In this document: positions 23,434 to 34,699 of the stretch, piece by piece | How the letters are laid out: every line of letters begins with the position of its first letter | Position numbering within the stretch: the stretch's first letter is position 1 | Source of the DNA: Cyathus striatus | Lineage: Eukaryota; Basidiomycota; Agaricomycetes; Agaricales; Nidulariaceae | Length of the DNA stretch: 64,000 nucleotides | Assembly (NCBI GenBank): GCA_025738555.1 | Contig: JAOVFP010000004.1 | Span: 2,666,001-2,730,000, forward strand | Direction of reading: 5' to 3' | Program-made: the position numbers and the translations under genes | The notes under the pieces: model-generated | What the model was told of the DNA's origin: nothing | The model's input: only the letters and a program-made list of their open reading frames with translations | Database searches by the model: none

Positions 23434-23618
23434 CAAGCTCAGAGGGACAGAGGATGCGTGCAGGCCAGCGTGCTCAGGAGTCAGGACAGTGCAGCGGAAC
23501 GAGAAATATAACTTGACTAATCTACGCTACATAATAATCTGACAAATCTACGCTATGTAAGTCTGTCTGTAATAGATCGAATTTCCCGCGCGAGTGCCAT
23601 CATTTATGCAAACGGCTG
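23434..23618 (-). repeat. Right TIR of the Tc1/mariner element
   Basis: Inverted copy of 20471-20655 with two visible transition differences. It overlaps the region upstream of the transposase start and so presumably contains its promoter. Confidence 0.9.
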
Positions 23619-23656
23619 TAAGCTCAGAGCTGGCGTCGATTAAATTTAGATACATA

Positions 23657-24140
23657 ATGATGATGATGGCATTAGCGCTCTTAGTGTTAGGTAATGTGTG
23701 TGGCCGCCAAGGCATCGTCAATTCCATTTCCTCGTCTGCATACCCACCTCAGTACTCAGCTGCCATACGTAGCCTCGAACACGACTATCCCTTCGCCTAC
23801 GAATAAGACGAATGGGAAGCTGTTACCCTCTACATCAGGAAGTCCAGCAGCCAACTTTACACCGCCAGTATGAGCCCATGAGTGCCAAGTGGTTTCTACT
23901 TTCAACCCCTCGTACGTGTCCCCCCTTTCATTTCCATTCTTCCCTACGTATTCATTTGGAGATGGTAGAATCTCGCCCTAAACCAAGGACGCATCGGACT
24001 AGACCGGTTCTACTACGCCCTCGTCCAATTTTCGGACGAATAGCTCGACTCGTTCGGGAACCAGGAGGTGGGACATGCGGTCGCATTGAGTAATATGCTT
24101 GGATGTGCGTCCTTCCCCCCCAATCCTACTCTACGATTCT
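23657..24140 (+). pseudogene. rds1-like ferritin-fold protein relic, copy A
   Basis: It opens with a signal-peptide-like stretch (MMMMALALLVLGNVCG) and a linker ending HDYPFAYE. After frame changes it has a piece ending in FQPL, a splice-like gap, and then the ferritin-like core, visible here as FYYALVQFSDE and in copies B and C as NLALNQGCIELDR, FGNNAEDRFFIQYM and QEVGHAIALS. These match the ferritin-like domain (Ferritin_2 type) of stress-response protein Rds1. Several frameshifts and stops make it a pseudogene. It precedes the PFF1 relic, as in copies B and C. Confidence 0.6.
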
Positions 24141-24439
24141 CCTCAATTCAATATGATAAATATATACAGTGCTACAGCAACAGCCGCAAAACCTTGTTAA
24201 TACAGCTACCCATTCACAACAGTCCGCGACACAGAACCACAATATAAAAATGAAGGGATTAGCGCAATATGACCCTACGTCTACAGCACTAGGACCGACG
24301 GACGATGGGATTTGAGTAGCGAGTCTTGTGCAGCTATCAAAGCATCTTGCTAGGCATAGTCCGAGGAGGAGGATTGGTTGAATAGTGTTCATGCGTGCGT
24401 TTCCCTTCTTCCTTATCTTCCCTTCTCAGCCTTACTTAC

Positions 24440-26045
24440 AGCGTTGATAGATTCTTACAGCACCCTTGGTCCACAATCCCCAGCACTCAACCTCGAAGGC
24501 GCATCCTCACCTCCTCTTTCGCGTAACCTCCGCCCAGCCCGCGCCACACAACGCATCCCAGTCCTCTCACGTCCCACACCCACACGCGAGCATTCACTCC
24601 GATGCCCCGGGTTCGACTTCAGCATTTACGCAGAGCACAAAACGCAAGCACCGGATACGGCTCCATACAAAGGACGGAGTAGGCATTACACGATGTACGG
24701 TGCGATGCTGTATACGGAGGGGCAGGAGAGGCGTCTGTGTACTATGATTAAAGCTGCGCTGGATGCTGCTGGTGCGCTGGCCGATTCTGGGGAGAAGAGG
24801 AGGGGTGCTGGAGCTTTGTGTATCGATCGTATGTTTACCTCTCTATTCCTTTCCTTTCAGTCAGAAATCTCATAGTGTGGCAGTATTCGTAGCAGCACCA
24901 GTAATCCTCCCTCCCCCTCCCAACCCTCCAAACACTCAACACCATAGCCCTCATCGTAGGACCTATCGTCCTCATTTTTCTAACAGTAATAGCCCACATC
25001 GCAAGCAGGGACAGTTCACACACCCCTAATGGTGCTCCGCACCGCACAGGGAGAGTCCTACGTGATACGTAGGATGGGATGGGGGGTTGTTGGGGGGGAT
25101 TTTGAATGCGGGCGAAGTTATGAGTTGCGGCGGTGCTTGCCTGTGGTACGCTTGTTGGGCTTGTGGGGATATGTGGAATTGAATCCATTAGTACGTCCCT
25201 CATTGCTTTGCCCCTACTTATACTGAAGTACGATAGATTGTGAATTCGCACCCGTATCGGGTTCCCTTAAGTAAACTCAGCGATCCCTCCTCCCCGTCTC
25301 CTCCGTACCCGGTCTCCCTATTCTACCACACGGCCTCGCCTTCCAGGAACAGCAGATGAAAGCAGCCTTATTGCAGACTTACATCTGCATGTGGAAGCTG
25401 TTTGTTGGTGCTACTATCGGCATAGGGGGGTACCGGTGACCACATGGCACCTTCTCGTGTTCATCTCGTGTGTAGTGGGGTGGACGAGGAGATGATCAAA
25501 GCGCATGGGCTTCTTCGCAAAGTTGCCGAGCGTATGTCCGGGGCGCCGTATGAAGAAGATCTAGATGAGAATGCACCCCCGATTCATAGGGTGGGACGGA
25601 TAATGGAGGAAGGGGAGGAAGGAGCGATTGGGCGGTGGATTGACTATTGCTTCTTACTTGTGGTGCTTCTGCCGGTGATTTTGATTGGGCGTGTTGCGAA
25701 TACGCTGTTGGATGTGATGTATCAAACAATTGCGGATGGGAGTAGGTCTGTTTCTGGTTCGCGCCTTCCCTCCTTCCCTCCCTAATCTCATCTAACGTCG
25801 TTTTGCTTTGAATAGTGTATGTAGCGGGCTATGGGTTTGTGTGTGTGTCTATACGACGGCGTGCCTCGGGCTCGTATTCCCATGTAGTTTTGGTGTGCCT
25901 AAGGTATTCTTCTGGCAGCGGGTTCGGATACCTTCATTCTCTTGTTCGTTTTCCCAATCCAACACTTTGTCATTATCGAACTCGTTCGCATCGGGGGACG
26001 TGGTGTCGGAGAAAGTGGTTACTGCACTCACGGGCGCGTTGGAGC
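24440..26045 (+). pseudogene. Vacuolar membrane protease (M28, PFF1-like) relic, copy A
   Basis: Scattered frames match the second half of the M28 vacuolar membrane protease. The peptidase end reads LNLEGA, FDFSIYAEHKTQ, YKGRSRHYTMY and AALDAAGALADSGEKRRGAG. The membrane part follows: GLWGYVELNPLV, KAALLQTYICMWKLFVGA, then an acidic loop ending GAIGRWIDYCFLLVVLLPVI and QTIADGS. The N-terminal part with the zinc-site start is missing. Frames change repeatedly and no splice model restores it. In the family this enzyme sits in the vacuolar membrane with a lumenal metallopeptidase domain. Confidence 0.6.
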
Positions 26046-26743
26046 CAAATGTACGACGTCGTACACACACGCATCAGTACCGGCATAGCCATGAATACAT
26101 AGTCCGCTACATGCACTATTCGAAGCAAAACGAGGTTAGATGAGATTATGGAGGGAAGGAGAGGTGGAACGAACCAGAGACCATATCAATCGCAGTCTGA
26201 CACCTCGCATCCAACGACATATTCACAATACGCCCAATCAAAACCATAGGAAGCGGCACCACAAGTAGGAACCAGTGGACGATCCATCACACAATTGTAC
26301 CTCCTCCCTTTCCCCTTTTACCCATTCTACCTCACCTACCCTACGAATAAGAGGTATACTCTCATCCGCACTTTCTTCATCGAGCGCTCCAGGCATACGC
26401 TTGCGAACGGGTACCATGGGCTTTGAGAAACTCCTCGATCCACCACCAGGCGATGAATACGAAAAGATACCATATCGCGGCCTAGTGCCCCCCTTCCAGA
26501 CCTCTACTCATGCCGATAGTAGCGCCCAGTAGCGCCCACAAAACAGCATCCGCGTGAAAATGTAAGTTTGCAATAAGGCTGCTTGCTTTTGCTGTTCCTG
26601 GACGACAAAACCGTGTGGTATGACATTGATAGGGAGAATGAGCACGGGCAGATCGAGAGGAAGGATAAGATAAATGTGCTTAGTAGAACCCAATATGGGA
26701 GCGAGTACACAATCTACAACGTCCAAGTAAGTGTACAAGAGCA
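26046..26743 (-). pseudogene. Inverted fragment of the PFF1-like gene
   Basis: On the minus strand, frames include LDVVDCVLAPILGSTKHIYL and QKQAALLQTYIFTRMLFCGR, the transmembrane region of the same protease. The stretch is nearly identical to 59731-60428. It meets the plus-strand copy tail to tail at about 26045, giving a local inverted repeat. At 26743 the similarity ends inside AAGAGCAAG and the next gene begins. Confidence 0.7.
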
Positions 26744-27154
26744 AGGACTGCAAAGCTTGATAAAGATGACTTCTTGGGCCGCTTGGATGGCGTAGGCGTG
26801 GAAAACGGGTCAAGGGGAGGTTCATTTTCATCTTGTAATCGACGCTTTGAAGGCCTTTTGTTAGCCTTTGAGCCATACGGTGTCGCCAGTGGTGAATCAG
26901 AAGAGGGGAGGAGCCCATTTGATTGCGGTGAGCTGCTAGCAGGCGAATCAAGCTTAAACCTTGATTGCATTGAAGTGAAGAGCGGAGGGGAAGGCGACGG
27001 TGAAGGATGTTGAGTAGGGAAGTGAGAGCAAATGTTGATGCAATGGGAATGTGAGCGCGAGTGGATGTTGAAGCAAGAGGGAGTGTTGCTGCAAGCGGGG
27101 GATTTCGATATGAGAACGGTTGCCGGCGTGAGAAAAGAGCGTGGATGTGGTGGT
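26744..27154 (-). pseudogene. Fragment of an unrecognised basic host protein
   Basis: The minus frame contains SRFKLDSPASSSPQSNGLLP, YGSKANKRPSKRRLQDENEP and STPTPSKRPKKSSLSSF: an S/P-rich, basic, probably disordered nuclear-type sequence. It is cut at 26743 by the PFF1 fragment and interrupted upstream by the MITE at 27155-28090; flanking sequence at 28091-28190 may be its continuation. CpG is normal here, unlike the DIRS element. No family is recognised. Confidence 0.4.
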
Positions 27155-28090
27155 AGGACCCCTGATAATCCCTCCAAAGGTTAGATACCAAAATGGTGAT
27201 TTTTGGCTGGTTATAGGGGGACAAAAAATGCCAAATTTTTCCTAAATTTTAGGGGGATGGCGTATCTAAGCTACGAAATTTGGGTATTATAGGAGGACAA
27301 AGTATCTAACCTTTAAAAATGCGAGAAATTGTTTAAAAATTGGAGGAAAAAACTGAATTTTCCTTAAAGTTTGAGAGTAATTCTAAAAGTGTTTATAGTG
27401 TATTGTAGTGTTTATTGCATACAAAACTTGTAATGGTCGTGATTCAAAAACCAAAGTACTCAGTACTTATGTAACTCATGAATATGCTACTTCCAGCAAT
27501 AGATGTGCTATATCTACGATATATTATGGCACTAGATTTAATCATTTGAGCAGGCCGCCCTACTAAGTCACGAATCAAGTTGCAATCAAGTGTGCACAAG
27601 CAGCAAGGTTAGGTGAGGTCAAGGCTTGGTGTACACTGTGCGCCGAGCCAATGGCAACATCAAAAGTAGGTGGAAAGACACATCTCAAGGCAAGTTTGAG
27701 CTAAGTAGTTATGGACATCAAGGGTAATTATTTGCACTTTGAGATATCTTACTTACTACATAAAGCAACAAGTTGCAGTAGCTCATATTCTCTCCTTAAA
27801 ATCAGAGCATAAGGTCATATCATTGATAATTTGTTGAATTTTGACCATTTTCCTCAGTATGTGTCCCCATTAGGCAGGTGAGGTTATGCCTAAGCGCTCA
27901 CAGTAGGGGGACAAGTATCTAACCTACTCGTGAGACCACGGCCTGTAGGGGGATGCTAAACTCAACCTCGTGGGAATTTTTACAGCCTTCATAGGGGGAC
28001 GCCTGCCAAAGTGTATCCAACCTTTCACACAATTTTGGCCATTTATAGGGGGACCTGTATCTAAGTTTTGGGGGAATTATCAGGGGTCCT
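27155..28090. mobile_element. 936-bp MITE with repeated subterminal motif
   Basis: Ends are AGGACCCCTGATAATCCCTC on the left and, inverted, AGGACCCCTGATAATTCCCC on the right; both continue to TTAGATAC, giving about 34 bp of terminal inverted repeat. Flanks are GTGGTGGT (27147-27154) and GTAGTGGT (28091-28098), an 8-bp duplication with one mismatch. A motif of the form AGGGGGAC..(G)TATCTAA occurs at least seven times, near 27216, 27249, 27290, 27903, 27950, 27990 and 28046, all in the same orientation at both ends. No gene is visible inside. Confidence 0.8.
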
Positions 28091-28362
28091 GTAGTGGTCA
28101 CTGGTGTGGTATCGAGAAGAACAGTCCACTTGAGGGACTAGGATAACAAGCAAGTGGCCTGGGTATGCGGAAACGTTGAAATGTTGTCCTATTGATCTGT
28201 TGACATGTCACATGATGGGAGACGAAAAGAGTGAGATATGTACAGCATGAGAGTAGTGAGAATAATGAGAATAACGAGAGTGGTGCTAAAAATCAATGGC
28301 CAGTGGCAAGCAGCGAGTAAAGTGTTGTATGAGAGAGGGCACACAGCAAGCAAGCAGCAAGA

Positions 28363-30790
28363 GTGGGTACAAACAAAGATCCGGTCCGTGGAAGGGCCAT
28401 TCAGAAATCGCCTTATAAGGCAATTCTTGAAGACAAAAGTGGCCAGTCTGACTTGGAGGGAACTGAGAGAGAGATGAGAGTCTTCGACTCCAGCTGTGAG
28501 GTGGCATGTGACCTTTTTCCTCCGTGCCACCACCCAGCTGGAATCCCAGTAAGGCCCACTCGTGCAGAGGCTTTGTCAAATTTCTTCAGAAAAGTTACAC
28601 AAAATACAAACTACACTACACAGGGTTAAGTAGGACATACAGGCTGACAGGAATGAATAGAATCACAAGAGACCCAGCACTTGACACATGTCCAGACTAT
28701 TGGGACAATGCATTCCAAGTAGTATGTGAAGCTCTCATGGCTGGCCCAGGCCAGCAAGGAGCTACAGAAGATGAAGTAGTACTGAGACTGGAAGGAATGT
28801 GGCATGAAGCACAGTAGAACTGAATCGAGATTTGGGAAGCCCAAGTACAGGAAGAAGAAGCAGAACAGCAGAGAGTGGAGTGACAACAGCAACAGGAGGA
28901 GGTACAACAGCGAAGAGAAGAGGAGCAACAACAGCAAGAAGAGGAGAGGCCACATCAGCAGGATGATGCTGAGAGTATACAAGAAGAGACAATAGGCTGA
29001 CAACCAAGGAGAGCTAAACTGATAGTATTTGACCCGGAAAGAGGGATAGCAACAGTCCCAGCCCACAGACCATCACAGTACGCAGTCAACAAAATATGAG
29101 TGCAGGCATATGTGGAGATGGATTACTTCACGAGAAGGGGGTGCATGCACAGCAAAGGCTGTATATAAAGATTGGTGCTGTGGTGAAGGTCAAAACAAAG
29201 TTGAGGGCCTTGGTTGTTTCTGACTGTAGCTTGGTGGCTGTAGCACATAAACTAATATGTACTGCTACTGAATAGATATGATAAAAGTGACATTGAGATT
29301 CAATATGTTGAGTTGAGTTGAGTTACTTTGATATTACTGTGAGTTTATTTATACAGTGAGTTGAGCTGTGTTGTTTACATTACTAATAGAACTGAAGAAA
29401 AAGCACAATAGATTCTGTATCTAATGTGTAAGAATAACTACTGGGGATGAACAGGTGAGTAAGATCCTAGCTAGTGGCAGTCTATTTGGTAATGGATAAA
29501 ACTCTGGTGAGTAGAATCCTAGCTGTCAAGCTGTGGTAAAAATGGATAAAACTACTGTCTAAGGCTCAATTCCTCTCTCCTTTTATGCTCTTTTCCTCCT
29601 ACTGCTGACTAATCCTATCCAAAACCAATCCTGCATTGTCCTTCAAATTTGGTAATGGTGGATCCATTGTCTTGAGGTGGAGGCTGCACAGAACAATGGT
29701 GTTCAAGGAGATGAGTCAGGTCTTGAACAATGGTGACAGAAATAGTATTACATTGTTCTGGTGATAAACAATGGAATTCTATTTATAGATTCCAGCAAAC
29801 AATGGGCATGAAGACAATGGGTGAATAGGAGGACATTGTTCTGCACAATGGGTGCAAAAGAACAATGGAGTCCTATTATTAGAAACAATGGCATATCCTT
29901 GGTAAGCAAATGCATAGGCATTGTTCTGAACAATGGGTGTGAGGAACAATGGGGTTCTATTATTAGAAACAATGGCATGTCCCTGGTAATCAAATGCATA
30001 GGCATTGTTCTTGAACAATGGGTGTGAAGAACAATGGTATCCTATTTTTAACGGTATTGATTATTGGTCACCAAGAAGTTGGGTATTGGCTTGTGTTTTC
30101 CATATGTTTGTTTCTTGAGAAGCAGTGCCTCATGAGAATTGTTTGGTAGTGTATTTGGAAAGATCTGGATGATGTGGATTCCAGACATCAGGCCATATAG
30201 CCATATGTGTGTGTTTATGACTAATCAAGTTTCACTCATGACAATGGCACTATGCCAATGCAGATACAACTCTATGACTGGGAATAAACAGATAGATAGT
30301 ATTGCAGCGAGAGCAGTACAGATGTTGCTGGAGACCCCTAGGAAGAGGAAGGAAAGAGGAAGATCATGATCAGCCTCCCCCAAAAGGGCAAGGGTAGCTT
30401 CCAGAAATTGACAATGGAGGAGAAAGAGCCCATCACAATCCCCAAGTAGGGATGAGCACAAGAGTGACAGGAAGTTTTTTCAGCAAGGTGCAATGGGCAA
30501 ATCTGGCAACTCCGTATGTGCCGTATGCCTGAGGTGCCACAAGCATGACTATGGAAAGTGTGATGAGAAAAGGACATGGGATGGGAGCAACAGGACATGG
30601 GCAATACAGGGTGAGGACAGGAAAATTGCAAAGCCCAATGGAGATGGACTGTGCTTTCAATAGCAGTTGCCAGGCAGCTGCCGAAGCACAACACACCCAA
30701 GGAAGCACCATTGCTCCAGATGTGGAAACACAGACCATGGAGCTCAAGACTGTCCTTGCAGAGAGAAGTTATAAACTGCTCACACCATAC
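28363..30790 (+). pseudogene. DIRS gag-like ORF1 relic
   Basis: Recognisable pieces are LDTCPDYWDNAFQVV and an E/Q-rich coiled segment (28650-29000), then FDPERGIATVPAHRPSQYAV and YVEMDYFTRRGC (29030-29140). After the interruption the end of the protein reads CAVCLRCHKHDYGKC and WDGSNRTWAIQ, and finally a zinc knuckle CSRCGNTDHGAQDC (30480-30770). This succession matches the nucleic-acid-binding first ORF of basidiomycete DIRS elements. Several stops interrupt it, including one just after GLCFQ. Confidence 0.65.
29160..30060. repeat. Insertion-like region with ~84-bp tandem units
   Basis: DIRS gag reading is lost between about 29160 and 30060. In 29840-30055 a unit of about 84 bp (landmarks GAACAATGG, TTCTATTATTAGAAACAATGG, CAAATGCATAGGCATTGTTC) is repeated about 2.5 times and contains inverted ACAATG/CATTGT words. 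Around 29310 are GAGTTGAGTTGAGTTAC repeats. An LTR is possible, but no TG..CA ends with matching flanks were found. Confidence 0.45.
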
Positions 30791-33077
30791 AACAGAAAAG
30801 AATGGGAGAAAGAATTGGGTGCATATGGGCTGGAAAAGAAATACAGGAAGGTGGTCGAAGGCTTGCAGTGGGGTTTCCATTTGGGTATCCCAGCCATCAC
30901 CAGTACATATACACCACCAAACCATGTCTCCATCAGCTGGCACAAAGACACATACGAAGCAATTACAGAAAAAGAATTTCAAAGTAGCAGATATTTGGGG
31001 CCTCTGTCACAGTGGCAGGTGGAGGAGCTCATCGGCCCATTCCAATCATCCCCATTGTCCCTCATACCAAAAGCAGAAAAAAGCGGAAAGTACAGAGCAA
31101 TACATAACTTCTCATATCCATACAGGTCACACAAAGGAATCAAGTCTATCAATAGCCAGATCAGGGTGGAAGACTTCCCATGTACCTGGGGGACATTCTC
31201 AACAATATGCCAATTGGTGGCAGGGCTACTGAAGGGGTCACAGGCATCAATCAGAGATGGCAGAGGCATACAGAACAATACCAGCACATCCCAGCCAGTG
31301 GCCAGGCCTGGTGGTCAGGCTTAGGGAAGAGAACAGCTTCACGATCAACACCAGTGACAATTTCGGAATGTCCTCAGCAGGGGGAGCTTTTGGAGGGCTG
31401 GCAGATGCAGTGCTGGAAGTGGTCAGACACAAAGGAATGGGACCCATATTGAAATGGGTGGATGATCACTTCTTTATGCACATATTGTGAAAACACCTGG
31501 CAGGATACAACTGTCAGAGAGAACAATGGAGAAAAGAGATCATGGCGAATGGAGGATGCATACAGGAGCGATGCCGTATTTGGTACAAAGGAAAGCCCAA
31601 GCCAGATGGGAGAGCAGAAGAGTATGACAAAGATATGTCAGCAAGGCTTAGAGATTTGGCACAGGAGAAAAGAGCAGCACCTGAGAAAGATGAGCCCTTC
31701 TGCTACAATGATAATGACATCAAAGAGTTATCAGACAGGTTGGGGATCATCTGGGAGAAATTGAAAATGGTCTTGTTCCAGACAGTTGTTCCTTTTCTGG
31801 GATTCAGTTGGGATCTGGAGAAAAAAACAGTATCACTGCTCAAAAACAAGCATGAGAAATACCTGCAAGCAATTGAAGAGTGGAAAGAAAGAGGACAACA
31901 CAACCTTGAGCAGGTTCAAAAGCTATACAGAAAGTTATTACACACAACCCTGGTCATGTCAAAGGGACAAGCATACCTCACCAAATTGGAAGCCATGTTG
32001 GGAACATTCAGTAGTCATCTGTTCACTCCACACTATCCACCAAAGCAGACAGATGTTAGCAACAGACGAGCAAAATACTCGAAGCCGAACTTAAACACTC
32101 AAATAAGAAGAAGAGATGAGTCTTATTGCTAATCTGGAATAAACTAGCACAAGAATAACGAATACTAATTAAGAACAACTGTATTTATAGAAAGAGTCCA
32201 TGAGGGAATCACATGTAAGTATCCTACACTACAACACATGTCAACTGTGCTTCTACATTAAGAACTCATGTTGTATGTATGGCTGAACTGTGCAACTGTG
32301 CCCACAGTGATGATGAGTAACATATGTTGATACGCATGGTGTTCACATTGTAGGTCATGTGACTATTCACATGACATAGATAAGACAAGATTAGATAAAT
32401 GATTAGATAAATGATGAAATCCTAACAACAGAAGACAACATCCACTGGTGGGAGCAGGCTCTTAGGCAGCCAATGCTTTCCAGAAATATACCAATACCAG
32501 CTCTGGTAATTAGCATCAGAGCATACTCAGATGCCAGTTCTGGGTGGGGAATTGGGATCATGATTGGGGAGTGCTGGAGGGCCTGGAGGCTACAAGTGGG
32601 ATGGAACATAGAAGGGCGGGACATTGGATGGGCAGAAGTGATTGGATTCAAGCTCTTGGTACATGCAATCATCCAAAACAAAGGCAAGCAACACCATGGG
32701 AGACACTACTGGGCCCATGGTGACAATCAAGGGGTTGTGGAAGGGTGGTGGTCTGGAAGAAGCAGGGGATGGAAGATCCATGAAGTATTCAGGAGGATAC
32801 ATGAGACATGCAAGCAAAGCAACACCACAATGCACACCTGATATGTTCCCAGCAGAGAAAACCCAGCAGACAACCCATCCAGGGGAATGTATCCCCCAAC
32901 CACCCTCCTATTACCAAAGACACCAATCCCAGACATATTACAAGTGTACATTGTTGACTTTGATAACCCAGAAGCTAGAGATTGGCCTAGATGGACCCCT
33001 CTACAGAAACAAAGCAAAAATGAAGAGACAGGAAAGAGAGAAGAGAAGAGGGATAGACAACAGCGAGACAAGATGTG
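30780..33077 (+). pseudogene. DIRS reverse transcriptase/RNase H relic
   Basis: RT motifs are WQVEELIGPFQSSPLSLIPK, KYRAIHNFSYPY and VEDFPCTWGTF in one frame; AEAYRTIPAHPSQWPGLVVR, FGMSSAGGAFGG and KWVDDHFF (catalytic VDD) in the next; and VVPFLGFSWDLEKKTVSL in a third. RNase H follows the solo LTR: RAYSDASSGWGIGIMIG, WAEVIG, DNQGVVEGWWSGRS. A frameshift just before AEAYRT removes the first catalytic Asp context. Joining the sequence across the solo LTR at 32054-32427 gives a continuous reading (PPKQTE then DNIHWWEQALRQ), so the element was coding when the LTR entered. Confidence 0.8.
32054..32427. mobile_element. Solo LTR, 374 bp, in the DIRS pol gene
   Basis: Starts TGTTAG, ends CTAACA, and is flanked by the perfect 5-bp duplication ACAGA (32049-32053 and 32428-32432). 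No internal retroelement sequence remains, so it is a solo LTR from LTR-LTR recombination. Superfamily is not determinable from the LTR alone. Confidence 0.9.
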
Positions 33078-33119
33078 CATGAGTGTTAGCCAATGTGATC
33101 ATAAAAATGTAGTGTTTTA

Positions 33120-33600
33120 TGATTGCCTGTTTCTAATGTAACAACAATATGCCTATTATAATATGGTAATCATATGCAATCATTGGTTACTTTAAAGTGT
33201 ATATTACTACTGTAGGCCTATTATAAATGGTGATCATATGCAATCATTGATAATTTGAAGTGTATATTACTATTGTAATCCTATTACAAATGGTGATCAT
33301 ATGCAATCATTGGTTAGTTTTTAGTGTATATTACTACTATAGGACTATTATAAATGGTGATCATATGCAATCATTGATAATTTGAAGTGTATATTACTAT
33401 TGTAATCCTATTACAAATGGTGATCATATGCAATCATTGGTTAGTTTTTAGTGTATATTACTACCATAGGCCTATTATAAATGGTGATCATATGCAATCA
33501 TTGGTGATTTGAAGTGTATATTACTACTGTATGCTGGGGTGATCATAAACAATCATTGGTTGCTACTAATTGGATATAGCTATTGTACTAATATGTCACT
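33120..33600. repeat. FB-2 left outer satellite
   Basis: About six units of ~70-80 bp with landmarks GGTGATCATATGCAATCATTG, GTGTATATTACTA and GG(C/A)CTATTATAAATGG. They alternate between two subtypes (ATTGGTTAGTTTTTAG and ATTGATAATTTGAAG), suggesting a dimeric higher-order unit. Confidence 0.8.
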
Positions 33601-33604
33601 GATA

Positions 33605-34690
33605 TCCCTCATGTTACATTTGTCACATTCTTCACGCGCATCATGTATTTCCTGTGCATCACGTTTGTCACGTTCTTCCCGCGTGTCACACATTTCCAGC
33701 CGTGTCACACACTTCCCGCGCCTCTAATAATTCCCGCGCTCCAGATAATTCCCGCGCATCACGCTTGTCACGTTCTTCCCGCATGTCACACATTTCCCAC
33801 GCGTCACACACTTCCCGCGCTTCTCATAATTCCCGCGCATCACATTTGTCACGTTCTTCCCGCGTGTCACGTTCTTCCCGCGTGTCACGTTCTTCCCGCG
33901 TGTCACGTTCTTCCCGCGTGTCACGTTCTTCCCGCGTGTCACGTTCTTCCCGCGTGTCACGTTCTTCCCGCGTGTCACGTTCTTCCCACGTGTCACATAA
34001 TTCCCGCGCGTCACGATGATTGTCACGCTCTTACACACGTCATGACTGTCACGCTTTCACGTGTCACGACTGTCACGCTTCTACACGCGTCACGCTCGTC
34101 ACGCTTCAATATGCATCACGACTGTCACGCTTCTACACGCGTCATGATCGTCATGCTTCAATATGCGTCACGCTCGTCACGCTTCAATATGCGTCACGAC
34201 TGTCACGCTTCTACACGCGTCACGCTCGTCACGCTTCAATATGCGTCACGACTGTCACGCTTCTACACGCGTCATGATCATCATGCTTCAATATGCGTCA
34301 CGCTCGTCACGCTTCAATATGCGTCACGACTGTCACGCTTCTACACGCATCACGATCGTTATGCTTCAATATGTGTCACGACTATCACGCTTCAATATGC
34401 GTCACGACTGTCACGCTTTTCACGCGTCACGATCGTCACGCTTCAATACGCGTCACGACTGTCACGCTTCTACATGTGTCACGATCGTCATGCTTCAATA
34501 TGCGTCACGACTGTCACGCTTCAATACACGTCACGACTGTCACGCTTTTCACGCGTCACGATCATCACGCTTCAATACGTGTCACGACTGTCACGCTTTT
34601 CACGCGTCACGATCGTCACGCTTCAATACGCGTCACGACTGTCACGACTGTCACGCTTTTTCATGCATTATGATTGTTACATGTTTCCCA
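33605..34690. repeat. FB-2 left minisatellite arm
   Basis: The outer part has about seven tandem copies of an 18-bp unit (CGTTCTTCCCGCGTGTCA, 33855-33990). The inner part (34020-34670) is made of longer units with CACGCTTCAATATGCGT and CACGACTGT words. The unit is CpG-rich. The long open frames here are artefacts of a stop-free repeat. Confidence 0.85.
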
Positions 34691-34699
34691 TGTTGCAGT

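Larger units (their letters stand above)
20471..23618. mobile_element. Tc1/mariner-type transposon with two convergent genes
   Basis: The element has 185-bp terminal inverted repeats (20471-20655 and about 23434-23618) starting CAGCCGTTTG; by eye they differ at only two positions, both transitions. TA dinucleotides (20469-20470, 23619-20) flank both ends, as expected for Tc1/mariner. Copy B lacks the element. Two genes converge: an accessory gene on + (20717-22264) and a DD34E transposase on - (23388-22315), leaving only about 50 bp between their stops. The element is 3148 bp, much longer than classical single-gene Tc1/mariner elements. Confidence 0.9.
7605..26743. repeat. Segmental duplication, copy A (with four nested insertions)
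   Basis: This block matches 47157 to about 56230 in the same orientation: ULP1 relic, NLR gene, upstream region, rds1-like relic and PFF1 relic. It is longer because four elements (15318-16243, 16719-18686, 18951-20312, 20471-23618) sit at places where copy B has an uninterrupted site. At about 26045 the match jumps: 26046-26743 corresponds to 59731-60428 rather than to the DNA after 56230. So copy A lacks about 3.5 kb that lies between these two places in the right-hand locus. Confidence 0.85.

Noticed and set aside
28626..29066. Minus ORF of 146 aa rich in Leu
   Set aside because: Antisense of the E/Q-rich coiled segment of the DIRS gag relic; Leu richness is the complement of Gln/Glu codons.
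33855..33990. CRISPR-like regular repeats
   Set aside because: The units are contiguous 18-bp tandem repeats with no unique spacers, and the genome is eukaryotic.
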